The notes under the pieces: model-generated
Told to the model about the DNA's origin: nothing
Seen by the model: the letters and a program-made list of their open reading frames with translations, nothing else
Database searches by the model: none
NCBI GenBank assembly: GCA_028583405.1
Contig: JAPTMU010000163.1
Span: forward strand, 388,996 to 452,995
DNA from: Pogonophryne albipinna
Taxonomy: Eukaryota; Chordata; Actinopteri; Perciformes; Artedidraconidae
Direction of reading: 5' to 3'
DNA length: 64,000 bases
Part shown: positions 1 to 11,077 of the stretch, one piece after another
Layout: each line of letters opens with the position of its first letter
Numbering within the stretch: position 1 is the stretch's first letter
Translations under genes and position numbers: made by a program

Positions 1-1
1 G

Positions 2-2683
2 GAACAGCTAGAGGGCGTTACATTGCCAGTGGGGGTAGTATTGATACAGTATGTAGACGACCTTCTCATCGCAGCACCTTCTGCAGCCTGTTGTTTGGAG
101 GCCACCAGAAACCTGCTGGTGCGCCTCCACGCATCAGGGTTCAAAGTCTCCAAGAAAAAGCTACAATGCACCCGTAAAGAGGTGACATTTTTGGGCAGAG
201 TGATTTCCCCAGCAGGCACGGGCATGTCAGCAGCGCATCAGGAACACATTTTGAACCACCCGAAACCCAAAACAGTCAAAGACATGTTGTCTTTTTTGGG
301 TCTCACAGGCTACAGCAGGCACTACATCCCAGAGTATAACCTGAAAACAGCTGAACTCAGAACACTCATCAAGGAGAAAGGCATGCGCAATCTCACTGCC
401 ATACTAGACTGGACACAAGAGGCAGAAGCTGCGTTCATTTCTCTCAAACAAACCATGTCCCAAGTCACGGCTCTCGCCTCTGCATCCTATGCATTACCAT
501 TCTTTCTGGATGTTTCTGAAAATGAAAACACAGTAAATGGGATTCTTTTTCAGAAAAGGGGGGGTTGTAGGACAATATTGATGTATGTCAGTATTACACT
601 GGACAGAGTGGAAAACAGAGAACCTCCCTGCATGAGACATGCGGCAGGTACAGCACGTATCTTAAACAAGATTTCACACATTGTGATGAACCATCCTTTG
701 ACAGTACTGACAACACACAGCATTGTCTCTTTTGTGAACTCAAGTGCATTCACAATGACTTCAACGAGACAAACAAGGCTGGAGAAAACTCTGACAGAGG
801 CACACATCACATACACACATCAGGGAGTTAACAGCGCAGACACCATAGGTAGCGGAGAGCCCCATAGGTGTGAGGAAAGAATCATCCAAGATGTGAAGCT
901 AAGAATAGATCTCAGAGACGAGCCCATCCCACAGGCAGAAAACCTGTTCACAGACGGCTGTTGTTTTAGACACCCCCAGAACGGCCTCCAAGCAGCCTAT
1001 GCCGTGGTAAAACAAAAACCTGAGGGAGACTTTGAGGAAATATCAGCTGGGGAAGTAACAGGGAAAGTATCAGCACAGTTGGCAGAAGTAATGGGAGTCA
1101 TTGCAGCATTAGAGTTATCGAAAGGAAAGGATGTAAACATCTACACTGATTCAGCATATGTCCACGGCATAATTCACGTGGAAATGCGACAATGGTTGAG
1201 AGCAGGATTTGTAACGTCCACAAATACCCCCATCAAACATGAGAAAGAGATCAAAAGGCTTGCAGAAGCAGTAATGTGGCCCAACAAGTTAGCTTTACTT
1301 AAGTGTAAAGGTCACAACACAGAAAACAACTACTTGGCTTGGGGTAACAATGCAGCAGACAAAGCAGCTAAAGAGAAGGCAGGATATACACCATGGTATC
1401 AAATGCTTGTCTTAAAATCCGCCGACTTGCTGCCCGCAATAACAGATGAGACGCTTAAAGAAGCACAAGAGGCGGGGTCTCCTCAAGACAAAAAACTATG
1501 GACAAACAGGGGAGCTACCAACAAAGATGGGATATGGTACTCCCCAGATGGGAGACCGGTTATACCCCCAGAGTGGATAAGATCCATGCTTAAAGAAGCA
1601 CACGGCCCAACACATTGTGGTAAAACTCAGATGAACAGGCACCTGACCCACTGGTGGCACCCATACCTACCGGACATGATAGCAAATCACCTAGAAGAGT
1701 GTGTAATTTGCTTAACCCATAACATCAGAGCCACTGTGAAACCACACCAGGGAAAGTTTCCTTTACCTAAGATGGCAGGAGAAGAAATCATCATTGACTA
1801 CACTGACATGATTGACAAAGTAAGAGGATTCAGATATTTGTTAGTAGTAGTAGATGGATACACAGGTTGGCCAGAAGCTATCCCTTGCAAAAGAGAAGAT
1901 GCAGACTCAGTGATCAAATTCCTAGTCACGCATTACATTCCATTACATGGATTTCCTAGGAAAGTGAGGTCAGACAATGGCAGCCATTTCAAGAACCATG
2001 ACCTACGCACAGTAGAAGAGTCCCTAGGACTGAGACACAGTTTTGGAGCAGTTTATCATCCACAGTCTCAGGGAAAAGTGGAAAGGATGAACCAGAACTT
2101 AAAGCAAAAACTCAGCAAAGCATGTGAGGAGACAGGCATGAAATGGTTAGACGCATTGCCTCTAGCTCTTATGTCAATCAGGAGCTCCATTAACACAGGG
2201 ACAGGTTTCTCTCCATTTGAGCTCACTCATGGTCACCAGTTCCCAGGCCCAGGAGCCCTAAGTGTAGGAAAGGAAGTAGAGGTTCTGAGTTCGAAACCAT
2301 ACTTCCAGCAACTTAAGGGATTAGTGGCAGATTTTTCCACCCAGGTTGCAGAGGCAAAAGGGGGACCCGAGAAACACGAAGCGAACACGGCAGAGTTCGT
2401 GTGGCTGAAAGCGATCAGACCCAAGTGGCTGAGACCCAGGTTCTCTGGACCCCATCGGGTGATGCAGAGGACATCTCATGCTGTCCGCTTGGAAGGGAAA
2501 GGAGACATCTGGTACCACTGGAATCAGTGCGCGGTGGGGAAACCTCCGGGAAGGACCCTAGACGACATCATCACGGACGTGGCCCGCGCCGAGGAGGAGG
2601 AACCAGAGGACAACACCCCTATCACCGACCCAGAAGCCGCCATAAGCGGGCTGAGAGAAGAGGACGTCGAGGAACGGCTCTGA
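2..2683 (+). CDS. pol: ERV1 pol, 5'-truncated by the window (RT end, RNase H, integrase)
   Basis: The frame is open from the first bases of the window, so the methionine at 23 is internal and the true start lies upstream. Counted from that methionine, the RT active-site YVDD is at residues 10-13. RNase H begins with LFTDG near residue 308 and has a second acidic site in IYTDS. The integrase zinc site (H...H...C..C) spans about 526-566. The catalytic core has D in IIDYTDM (about 592), D in SDNGSHF (about 650) and E in GKVERMN (about 686). The C-terminus is acidic. It would synthesise viral DNA and insert it into the genome. No stop or frameshift was seen in the visible part. It ends 19 bases before env opens. 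Confidence 0.92.
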   Translation, partial: EQLEGVTLPVGVVLIQYVDDLLIAAPSAACCLEATRNLLVRLHASGFKVSKKKLQCTRKEVTFLGRVISPAGTGMSAAHQEHILNHPKPKTVKDMLSFLGLTGYSRHYIPEYNLKTAELRTLIKEKGMRNLTAILDWTQEAEAAFISLKQTMSQVTALASASYALPFFLDVSENENTVNGILFQKRGGCRTILMYVSITLDRVENREPPCMRHAAGTARILNKISHIVMNHPLTVLTTHSIVSFVNSSAFTMTSTRQTRLEKTLTEAHITYTHQGVNSADTIGSGEPHRCEERIIQDVKLRIDLRDEPIPQAENLFTDGCCFRHPQNGLQAAYAVVKQKPEGDFEEISAGEVTGKVSAQLAEVMGVIAALELSKGKDVNIYTDSAYVHGIIHVEMRQWLRAGFVTSTNTPIKHEKEIKRLAEAVMWPNKLALLKCKGHNTENNYLAWGNNAADKAAKEKAGYTPWYQMLVLKSADLLPAITDETLKEAQEAGSPQDKKLWTNRGATNKDGIWYSPDGRPVIPPEWIRSMLKEAHGPTHCGKTQMNRHLTHWWHPYLPDMIANHLEECVICLTHNIRATVKPHQGKFPLPKMAGEEIIIDYTDMIDKVRGFRYLLVVVDGYTGWPEAIPCKREDADSVIKFLVTHYIPLHGFPRKVRSDNGSHFKNHDLRTVEESLGLRHSFGAVYHPQSQGKVERMNQNLKQKLSKACEETGMKWLDALPLALMSIRSSINTGTGFSPFELTHGHQFPGPGALSVGKEVEVLSSKPYFQQLKGLVADFSTQVAEAKGGPEKHEANTAEFVWLKAIRPKWLRPRFSGPHRVMQRTSHAVRLEGKGDIWYHWNQCAVGKPPGRTLDDIITDVARAEEEEPEDNTPITDPEAAISGLREEDVEERL

Positions 2684-2702
2684 GGGAACGAGGCAGATCG
2701 GG

Positions 2703-4694
2703 GTGGATCAACGCGTCCAGATGGCATCTGTCTCCTCCACCGGAGGCTGGCGTGTGAAAGCTGTCATCATCCTCCTCGTCCTGGGCCTGCTGTACCTGTC
2801 CAAGGTAGCCCTGCTTGATGAAGCTGGGGCCATTCCAATGACAGGTGGCGAGGGCTCTCGCCCCCCGGGGGGAGAAATTAAGGTGCTCTTATCTAAGGGC
2901 CCAGACCCTGAGAGCAAAATCACCCCGACGGGCCAATCAGTGCCAAGCAACAAAGACAGGTTGTTTCCAATCACCACACAAACATTCAGTACAATGAGAG
3001 AGAGACACAGAGAGAGAAGAAGGAGGAATGCCCCTCTCTCTGCTCACGAAACACAGAAGGTTTCTTTTAACTGCCCAACTGCAATATGTGACTCACCAAA
3101 CTGTGTTATTAAATACCCTGTGTTTTTTAGCAAGGGTGGCGACTCCACGGTGTGGAAAGCGTATCCAAGGACGCAGTATCAGGAGTTCCGGGTCTCATCA
3201 CGGATGGTAAGAATAACACTCAACACCATTGCAGATATGCCCCCAGAACTGTGGTGTAGCACGGCAGAACAGTTAAAATATGAGTCCCAGTGCACGACAA
3301 GGAAACCAGATTACAAAGCTCCCAATTCGGGGGTCACTGGATGTGCATTTATTGAACCAGAGCATGAAACAGATTTTTCTAATTTAGGGGTCGTCGGACA
3401 CGCCTCTATTAGAACATATATTGAACCATATCAGGGGACAGGTGTTTCGGAAAATGCCATATCCACCCCACCTACACAAACAGGAGAGGATGTAGATTCT
3501 TCAAAAAAGGCCTTAATCGCTCCACCTAAACTAACCAAGACCAATTCGGCAATGAGTTTAATGTTAGACTATGCACATGAACGCAATATTAGCAACTGTT
3601 GGCTGTGCCAAAACATGCCAGAATCCGTGCATTCTCCCATGTTCAGCCCAATTCCTTTCACGAAAGCTGACTACGGTTTAGTTAGCTGGAATGACATAGC
3701 ATCCCGCATTGGAGAGGAGGCGGAGGATTGTTACACGCCTTCGTACCCAATAAACTCAGAGAAACCTCTACAATACAAGGGTTTAATCTCGCTCATTGTG
3801 GAGACAGTAAATAAAGATTACCTGCCAGAGGGGTTCAAACAGTTGACGGTCCTAAGACTAATATATGTGAAAAAATACATTAACCTAGCTTTTGAATACA
3901 GATTCCAATTAGCTCTAGCCCAGACTAATTGCTCGATTAACTTTCCCAGTCCAATATGTACACTGCAACCACACACTCCATCTTTATTAGTTGAGGCTTT
4001 GGTAACAGTAGTGCCCTGGTTTGGCTCCAGAACAGTGGACTCATTTGAGGTTAAAATACATGACTGTTCGCAGCCATTACCCTTAGGTAAGTCCCCTACC
4101 CGTGACTGTTCTGTCTATGTCCCCCCAGTAGTAGTACACGAGTGGAAGAATGTGTCCATCTGTTTCCAGAATGAAAAAGGATCTCTTACCTCTCCAGACG
4201 TGGGCCACAGCGACTGTAATACCGTAATAAAGGTGCAGTTGGCCAGAACGCCCCTCCCGCAGAGAGTTTACTTAGTTTGTGGGGACCGAGCCTATGGCTG
4301 TATGCCTTATGACATTTTCTATGGCACCTGTTACCTGGCCTATCTAATCCCTTTAATCCGTAAAGTAAAGACGGATGAGATTGCAGCTATACTTCCCTCT
4401 CTACATAGAAACAGCAGGTCGATTACAGAAGGACAGCGGATGGCTAGTCTATTTTTACCATGGTACGGGATTTATGTTTCTCAGCAGGAAATTGTGGCGT
4501 TGTCCAAAGTAGTGGAAAATCACTTAAATGCATCTAACACAGCCATGTTAGCCGAACATAAAGAATTACAGGAGGTTAGGACTGTGGCATTACAGAATCG
4601 TATGGCACTGGATCTTCTATTAGCCGCCCAGGGGGGCACATGCAAGGTTGTTGAAAGTGTTGTTCTTTCATCTCTGATGCTACACCTGAAGTAA
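2703..4694 (+). pseudogene. env: ERV1 env, surface subunit and start of transmembrane subunit, frameshifted
   Basis: Envelope glycoprotein reading frame. A hydrophobic signal or anchor segment lies at about residues 19-37. A very basic stretch (RERRRR) at about 102-107 looks like a furin site after a long leader. CWLC is at about 299-302, the motif that in gamma-type Envs handles the disulfide to the transmembrane subunit. A surface/transmembrane cleavage candidate (RNSR, about 569) is followed by a hydrophobic fusion-peptide-like run. A heptad region and an immunosuppressive-domain-like segment follow at about 628-645. The frame breaks between the first cysteine of the CX6CC region (4641) and the cysteine pair (4658-4663), so this product ends in unrelated residues and lacks the membrane anchor. 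The remainder is in another frame. Confidence 0.85.
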
Positions 4695-5041
4695 TGGATA
4701 TGGCTCATGACACCGCCAGGGGGATGAAAGAGTTGCATGAAACTCATGGGTTTACCCTTGGGGATTTAACTGGAACTTTTGGATCGTGGGGTGCGGGGTT
4801 GGTTAAATTTGCAGTAACCGTTTCAATGTTTATCTTGGTGGTGCTAATTGTGATAATCTGCTTGGTCACTGTAGTTAAACTAGCCATACGAAAGATGACC
4901 AAAACCGCCCTCCAGGCTCCACAGAGACTGGTAGGATATTCCACAGTTGAGGACTCCGTGTTGATGTACGACGCCCAGCTTTCAGATCCGTGGGGCTCAA
5001 TCACGGCTTCTGCGCCATGGGGACCCCCACAAAATGAATGA
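4658..5041 (+). pseudogene. env: ERV1 env, transmembrane remainder in shifted frame
   Basis: Continuation of Env in a different frame from the part upstream. It opens with the cysteine pair of the CX6CC-like region. Next come a short ectodomain, a strong membrane-spanning segment (about 4800-4885, rich in V, I and L) and a cytoplasmic tail with a YST motif. The first ATG in this frame is at 4694, but by homology the frame belongs to the same protein. Fourteen bases separate the first cysteine codon from the pair. This is one short of five codons or four short of six, so a small indel is the simplest explanation. Confidence 0.82.
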
Positions 5042-5636
5042 CAAGTTGATTAAATTTGACATTCAGAATGTAGAAGATGTATATAGATTTTACCCTTTCG
5101 GGTTTTTTACACTACGCAATAAATGTCTGATTCTTCCTTTTCAGATTTTGAACAATGTATTTGACTAAAATGAATGTATAGATAAGTGCCTTACTTTTGA
5201 CTAAAGCGTAATGAAGTATACGTGAAGTAATGTTAAAGCTTGAAGACACTGCAATTTTGCAGATTACAGATTAATTGAATCACCACTGTGAATGTTATAC
5301 CTTAAACTGTGAATTTCAACTGGACCTTTACAATCCAGATTTTATACCTCAGGTGGATTTCTAATAATCCTACATTTTGAATGTGTTTTTACTATAATTG
5401 TCTTGAAGCAAATCTTTAAGATGCAAGCTATTCTTTAAAGTTTGTATTTTGACGATGAAGGATAAAAGATGGTAGTTGGAAACATATATTTTACTATTTT
5501 CTTCTATATTTTTGGTATTTCTACACAAAGTTGATATGTGGAGCCGTTCCTGAAACGTTTGAATAGTCTGAATCCCAGGTTATAATGTGAATGTCTTAAA
5601 ATAGTTGATCTTTTAAATTTAGATCAAAAGGGGGAT
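5042..5636 (+). other. ERV1 3' untranslated stretch with polypurine tract
   Basis: AT-rich sequence between env and the LTR with no convincing gene. It ends in a polypurine tract (AAAAGGGGGA at about 5627-5635) directly before the LTR, the expected priming site for plus-strand DNA synthesis. Confidence 0.7.
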
Positions 5637-6172
5637 TGAAGATGAAATATTTGTATGTATTCATGTTAGCAAACTATGAAGAAGCTTAAATGGGAAATAA
5701 TCTGTGTAAAACTGGGAGCTGGATTCAGGGCCTGCTGACATGTGTTTTGGATGACAAAGGGACATGAGGAGGCTGAGAGCAGGTCTTGGTTGGGAGCCAT
5801 CTTAGATCAAGAGATAAGGGCTGAGGGGTTTATGACATTTGGACGGCCAATCAGGGAGGTCCATCAAAGAGGATCAGATATCTCCTCCCATCCCAGTGTA
5901 AGACCAGTATAAAACACAGACACACGCTATGTTCGCTCTCTTTCCTCCGGCTGGCTGGCTTCTATGATCATCAGGTAAAAGGGGGATCCCAAAGATAACT
6001 GTATTGAATTGTACTGTATTGATTGTATTGCATTGTCATATTACCATTAAAGTGGATTATTGTTTAACGATTACTTGGTAGCTCTGGATTCCTTCCTGTG
6101 TTTTTTACCCAGCTTGATAAGGACGCGCGGAGATAAGAAAAGCGGACAAGATATCCCATTACATCTCTAACA
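5637..6172 (+). repeat. ERV1 3' LTR
   Basis: Starts TGAAG right after the polypurine tract and ends in TCTCTAACA, giving TG...CA ends over 536 bp. It holds a TATA box (TATAAAA, 5908-5914), followed about 25-30 bases on by the likely start of R, and an ATTAAA polyadenylation signal at 6046-6051. The 5' LTR is outside the window, so age and target duplication cannot be read. Confidence 0.8.
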
Positions 6173-6815
6173 GTTGTCACACGGCTCCATAATATAACTG
6201 GCAAAAATGTAAGAATTTCATGCATCGGCCTACAGTGGGAAAATGGTGTAATCTGTTGGTATAGAGTAGAAATATCAAATATCACACACTTTTCTTCTAA
6301 ATGAAATGCTGATATTACAAAATGCATGGTTTTATACTGCAATGGCAGTGAGATCAAAAAATGTGGTCTGAATTGAAGTCAATGACGCATTTTTGAGAGA
6401 AATTAAATAATTAAAATAATGAAACCGGCATTTAAAGGGTTAAAATCCTGACAATGATTGAATGTTTCGTAGTTTTGAGTACGTTAGAAGTTGTTTATGT
6501 GATTCATGAAACAAAAAGTAGAAAGAAATATTGATGTATGATGATTTAATAGCAGTTTTTATGAGCGTGTAAATGTTTGCCACGAAGGGGTCCAGAGGGT
6601 GCAAAATGCATCACGAGAGTATACAAAACATGTAAGAGTAAACGACATTGGATTTCAAAAATTTGACTCAAAAGAAGACTTCTTGCAAAAATCCATGCCA
6701 AAAGCTGTAACACAGCTGAAATGATTACCAAATCAAAAAAAAAGTCAGAAAAAATGTACAAAAATGCCCGAGGAGGCACAAGGGTTAACATCTGTGGGGC
6801 CAATTTTGATGATAT
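6173..6815. other. Unassigned AT-rich sequence
   Basis: No exon, RNA gene or recognisable element seen. It separates the retrovirus from the solo LTR. Confidence 0.5.
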
Positions 6816-7316
6816 TGTTATGTCAAGTCTTGGACCTGGTCAAAGACTGTATGTTATTGAATGTACAGCTTCCAGATAAGAGAGACCCATCGTCTCCTCC
6901 GTAATTATTAGGGGTCAGCGGAAGAGCAAGAGAGGTCTTCCTCACATATAATTGAGTTAAGTGTTGTTAGTTAGTGGTTCATATCCTGCCAAGGTGCCAT
7001 TACACCTAAAGACGTCATGAGATCATGACCTTTCAACATCTGGAACATACATGTGAGAAGGATGTTCGTGTGGCTGGCTGCACGTTGTTCTCATGTGTGT
7101 GCGTCATTTAGAAGCTTTGTATGTCTATGTGAAACTTCTACTCTGGGGGCATTCCTGTGATTGGTTGCTGTGAAGCAAGGTGATGTACTCCATTTATTAT
7201 TTGTTGTTGCGCAACTGAATAATAATTAATCTCAACCATATCTGTGTTTGTGTTGTATTGATCTCTCTCTCTCTGTGTCAACATTTAAATTTGGTGAGTC
7301 ATTAATTGCACTAACA
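6816..7316 (+). repeat. Solo LTR with 4-bp target duplication (family A)
   Basis: Begins TGTTATG and ends CTAACA, 501 bp, flanked on both sides by ATAT (6812-6815 and 7317-7320). A second copy of the same family, with the same ends and its own 4-bp duplication, lies at 19758-24986. Shared tracts include a block around CATGAGAT.ATGACCTTTC and a 3' block rich in AATAATAAT. A 4-bp duplication with TG...CA ends fits a retroviral LTR left by recombination. The sequence gives no coding content, and the strand is not certain. Confidence 0.72.
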
Positions 7317-7462
7317 ATATACTGTAGTCTCTTCTCCACGATGGCATTAATTATTGCTTTTCCAGTCAAAAGTCTGATTAACAGGATGAGTGTTTTACAT
7401 CAACTGTTGTTTATTAATGTTTAATAGAAAAGAAGACTTTGCTTTTGGTTACCTGACTGATT

Positions 7463-7463
<1 letters not shown>

Positions 7464-7519
<56 letters not shown>
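7464..7519. repeat. (GA)n microsatellite
   Basis: About 28 uninterrupted AG units, 45 bp from the NLR LRR exon at 7565. Confidence 0.95.
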
Positions 7520-7522
<3 letters not shown>

Positions 7523-7564
7523 TAAAGAATACTAAGTGAGTGAGAAAAAAAAAACTAATCTGAC

Positions 7565-7738
7565 CTGAGAGTCTCCAGAGTACAGTGAGGACTCTCCAGT
7601 CCAGCAGACAGCAGCTTCACTCCTGAATCCTGCAGGTCGTTGTTACTCAGGTCCAGATCTCTCAGACTAGAGGACTGGGAGCTGAGGACTGAGGACAGAG
7701 CTTCACAGCTTCTCTCTGACAGCTTACAGCCACTCAGT
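7565..7738 (-). CDS. NLRC3-like gene, LRR exon (second visible)
   Basis: A 174-bp exon (58 codons) on the - strand, bounded by an acceptor (CTACAG) and a donor (CTCAG|GTCAG). It encodes one ribonuclease-inhibitor-type leucine-rich repeat with the core [12 protein letters not shown] and a tail SPHCTLETL. The length and sequence are those of the repeated LRR exons of fish NLR-C genes, and it is very similar to the exon at 8496. The splice phase is the same at both ends, so it can be added or lost without shifting frame. LRR arrays are thought to sense ligand or restrain the NACHT domain. More LRR exons and any B30.2 exon would lie further 3', toward or beyond coordinate 1. Confidence 0.9.
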
Positions 7739-8495
7739 CTGTAGGGACATACACATAGAAATAAAAACCTCTCTATTCACCCTTTGCATTATTAAAATAA
7801 TCAAACATAATGATCATAAAACCACATATTGGAGAAACAAAGTGTGACCTTTGGTCTGTTGTATTCATAACGTAATCCCCTGAAAGCAATTATTTGAACT
7901 GATCGAGATCATTTTGCATAATAATTGGATTTAAATACAAATGTACAAATAAATAGAACAAATCTCAAGTGAATAAGGATTGCATATGATGTATCTTTCT
8001 GGGCTAAATAGAACTAATATAACATATACTAAATGATGTTACACAGGGTCTAAAAATGGAACAACACAAATGGGTGAAAAAATAGTTTGAGTACGGTAAA
8101 CGTAAAAATCTCATCCAAACCAAAACACACAAAATGGATTCATGCACCCACTTCAGGTCCTCTGTTTTTCTAGTTCCTGGAACTTTATGGTCAAAAAGGG
8201 GTTTATAACATCTGAAATCCAGATCATCCAGTATTCATACATGTTATTTCAGCTTATGCTTTTACTGAAGCGACTAAGATACACTGCAACACCATGTATA
8301 GAAGAGCAATTTGGGGTGAAGTATCTTGCCCAAGGATATTTCAACATGTTAACTGTAGGGAGTGGGGATCGAAGCTTTAACCCTCCCATTGGTACTTGCC
8401 TATTACCTCTCTGGGCTACATTATATATAACAATATATATATGTAACAATATATATATATTAGAAAGTAGCTTCATATTTTTAATGAATCCTGAC
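7739..8495. other. NLR intron with a possible short interspersed repeat
   Basis: Intron between the two LRR exons. At about 8240-8420 there is a segment (TTTACTGAAGCGACT ... GGGGATCGAAG) that resembles a widespread fish interspersed repeat with a TpsiC-like GGGATCGAA. The assignment is tentative. A short (TA)n tract follows at about 8424-8460. Confidence 0.4.
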
Positions 8496-8669
8496 CTGAG
8501 AGTCTCAAGAGTGCAGTGAGGACTCTCCAGTCCAGCAGACAGCAGCTTCACTCCTGAATCCTGCAGGTCGTTGTTACTCAGGTCCAGCTCTCTCAGACTA
8601 GAGGACTGGGAGCTGAGGACTGAGGACAGAGCTTCACAGCTTCTCTCTGACAGGTTACAGCCACTCAGT
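8496..8669 (-). CDS. NLRC3-like gene, LRR exon (first visible)
   Basis: A 174-bp exon with the same design as that at 7565: [17 protein letters not shown], then [12 protein letters not shown], then SPHCTLETL. Donor and acceptor consensus are present at both ends. It joins in phase to the NACHT exon, which ends two bases into a codon. The near identity of this exon and the next suggests recent exon duplication or gene conversion. Confidence 0.92.
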
Positions 8670-8751
8670 CTGATAAAGAGAAAACAAGCAATATGTTAAA
8701 AATAATGAACAGAATATTTAAGTCGTGATATATGAATGTTTCTGTACTTAC

Positions 8752-10555
8752 AGAGCCTTCCTGGAGGCTTTGACCACTGGCAGCATCCTCAGAAGAGCCT
8801 CCTCTGAAGCAGAGTATCTCTTCAGGTCAAACACGTCCAGGTCTTCTTCTGATGACAGTAAGATGAAGACCAGAGCTGACCACTGAGCAGGAGACAGATT
8901 ATCTGTGGAGAGACTTCCTGAACTCAGGGACTGTTGGATCTGCTCCACTAGAGAACGATCATTCAGTTCATTCAGACAGTGGAACAGGTTGATGCTTCTC
9001 TCTGGAGACAGATCCTCATCCATCTTCTTCTTCATGTACTGGACTGTTTTCTTGTTGGTCTCTGAGCTACTTCCTGTTTCTGTCAGCAGGCCCTGTAGGA
9101 GTTTCTGATTGGTTTCCAGTGAAAGACCCAGGAGGAACCGGAGGAACAAGTCCAGGTGTCCGTTTGGACTCTGTAAGGCCTGGTCCACAGCACTCTGGTA
9201 GAGATGTGTTAGTTCAGGTTTGGGTCTGAAGACTTTAGGCAGCCTGGAGGTTGTTGGTTCTTCTGACAGCAGGTTGACTCCAGAGGTGATGAAGGTCAGA
9301 TGGACATGAAGAGCAGCCAGAAACTCCTGAACGCTCAGATGGACGAAGCAGAACACCTTGTCCTGGTACAGTCCTCTCTCCTCTCTAAAGACCTGTGTGA
9401 ACACTCCTGAGTACACTGAGGCTGCTCTGATATCGATGCCACACTCTGTCAGGTCGGACTCATAGAAGATCAGGTTGCCGTTCTGCAGCTGCTCAAAAGC
9501 CAGTTTCCCCAGAGACTCCATCATCTTCCTGCTCTCTGGACTCCAGTGTGGATCTGTCTCAGCTCCTCCATCATACTTGACGTTCTTCACTTTGGACTGA
9601 ACCACCAGGAAGTGGATGTACATCTCAGTCAGGGTCTTGGGCAGCTCTCCTCCCTCTCGGGTTTTCAACACCTCCTCCAGAACTGAAGCAGAGATCCAGC
9701 AGAAGACTGGGATGTGGCACATGATGTGGAGGCTTCGTGAGGTCTTGATGTGGGAGATGATGGTGCTGGCCTGCTCCTGATCTCTGAATCTCTTCCTGAA
9801 GTACTCCTCCTTCTGTGGGTCAGTGAACCCTCGGACCTCTGTCACCATGTCCACACACTCAGGAGGGATCTGATTGGCTGCTGCAGGTCGTGTGGTTATC
9901 CAGAGGCGAGCAGAGGGAAGCAGCTTCCCCCTGATGAGGTTTGTCAGCAGCACATCCACTGAGGTGGACTCTGTGACATCAGTCAGGATCTCAGTGTCGA
10001 GGAAGTCCAGAGGAAGTCGACACTCATCCAGACCGTCAAAGATGAACACGACCGGGAACTGATCAAACCTGCAGATTCCTGCGTCTCTGGTTTCAGGGAA
10101 GAAGTGATGAACAAGTTCCACCAAGCTGTACTTGTTCTCTCTCACCACATTCAGCTCTCTGAAGGTGAATGGAAATATGAACTGGATGTCCTGGTTGGCT
10201 TTGCCTTCAGCCCAGTCCAGAGTGAACTTCTGTGTTAAGACTGTTTTCCCAATGCCAGCCACGCCCTTTGTCATCACTGCTCTGATTGGTGCATCTCTTC
10301 CAGGTGAGGCTTTAAAGAGGTCTTCTTGTCTGATGGTTGTTTCTGGTCTGTCTGGTTTCCTGGATGCTGTTTCAATCTGTCTGACCTCATGTTCATCATT
10401 GACCTCTGCAGACCCCCCCTCTGTGATGTAGAGCTCTGTGTAGATCTGGTTCAGAAGGGTTGGGTTTCCTGCTTTAGCAATGCCCTCAAACACACACTGG
10501 AACCTCTCCTTCAGGTTAGACTTAAGTTCACGCTGACACACTCCAGAACGACTTC
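8752..10555 (-). CDS. NLRC3-like gene, FISNA-NACHT exon
   Basis: A single 1804-bp exon, open throughout, from acceptor TTCATTCAG (10556-10564) to donor GTAAGT (8746-8751). The order is FISNA (from [15 protein letters not shown], with TELYITEG), then NACHT with Walker A GVAGIGKT (about residues 104-111 of the frame opening at 10574) and Walker [13 protein letters not shown] (about 175-186), then winged-helix and NOD2-like helical regions ([12 protein letters not shown]). This is the usual layout of the fish-specific NLR-C family, cytosolic ATP-dependent sensors related to NLRC3. All key NACHT residues that can be checked by eye are present. Introns on both sides are short. The ERV and solo LTR downstream are antisense or of uncertain strand. 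This is the most secure host gene in the window. Confidence 0.96.
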
Positions 10556-10695
10556 CTGAATGAACACACAACAAAGCAGATCAATAAGTAGAATAAATCC
10601 TTAAAGAATGAGAAGCCAAATATACTTTGTTCCATCTCTTGAGACATCAGTCAACATTTATCCAGCTTGTTAAATCTTTATAGAAACCCTCTTAC

Positions 10696-10924
10696 TGCTC
10701 TGCAGACGGTCAGCCAGCTCCTCCTGCTTCATGCTCCTCAGGAAGTGCAGTGAGATGTTCAGAAATGCCTCTCTGCTGCTCCTCCTCTGCTCTTCATCCT
10801 CACCATCCAGCACCTCCTCATCCTCCCTCTGACTCTCTAAGCATTCTGGGTAATCTGATCTCAGAGCCTTCTGGATCTTCTTCAGCTCGTTCTTCACGAA
10901 AGTGATGATGTTCTCCTCCAGCAG
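10696..10924 (-). CDS. NLRC3-like gene, exon before FISNA
   Basis: A 229-bp exon (acceptor TTCCAG, donor GTAAGA). It encodes LLEENIITFVKNELKKIQ, then DYPECLESQ, then an acidic stretch, then LHFLRSMKQEELADRLQS. The segment is typical of the N-terminal helical region preceding FISNA in fish NLRC3-like proteins. It ends one base into a codon and joins the NACHT exon in frame. Confidence 0.9.
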
Positions 10925-11077
10925 CTGGAACAGAATACATGAACAACACAATCAAACTAAAGTCACCAAACATCAGATCCATGTTGGACAGACTGACCAT
11001 CCACTGATCTACAAAGTGCATCATGGAGTTGACTGTGAGCAGAACAGATGTAGAGTAGCTGTAGTTCATGTACAGAC

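Larger units (their letters stand above)
1..6172 (+). mobile_element. Endogenous retrovirus 1, 3' portion (pol-env-LTR)
   Basis: The order pol (reverse transcriptase end, RNase H, integrase), env, purine tract and LTR on the + strand is that of a retrovirus provirus whose 5' half lies outside the window. Env has a CWLC motif in the surface part and a CX6CC-like region in the transmembrane part, which are gamma-type Env features. The provirus lies antisense to the NLRC3-like gene whose LRR exons begin at 7565, so it may sit in or just past the 3' part of that gene. Env carries a frameshift, so the copy is not intact. Gag, protease and the 5' LTR cannot be judged. Confidence 0.93.

Noticed and set aside
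8142..8519. 125-codon open frame in an NLR intron
   Set aside because: Covers an interspersed repeat and runs antisense into the LRR exon; no recognisable domain.
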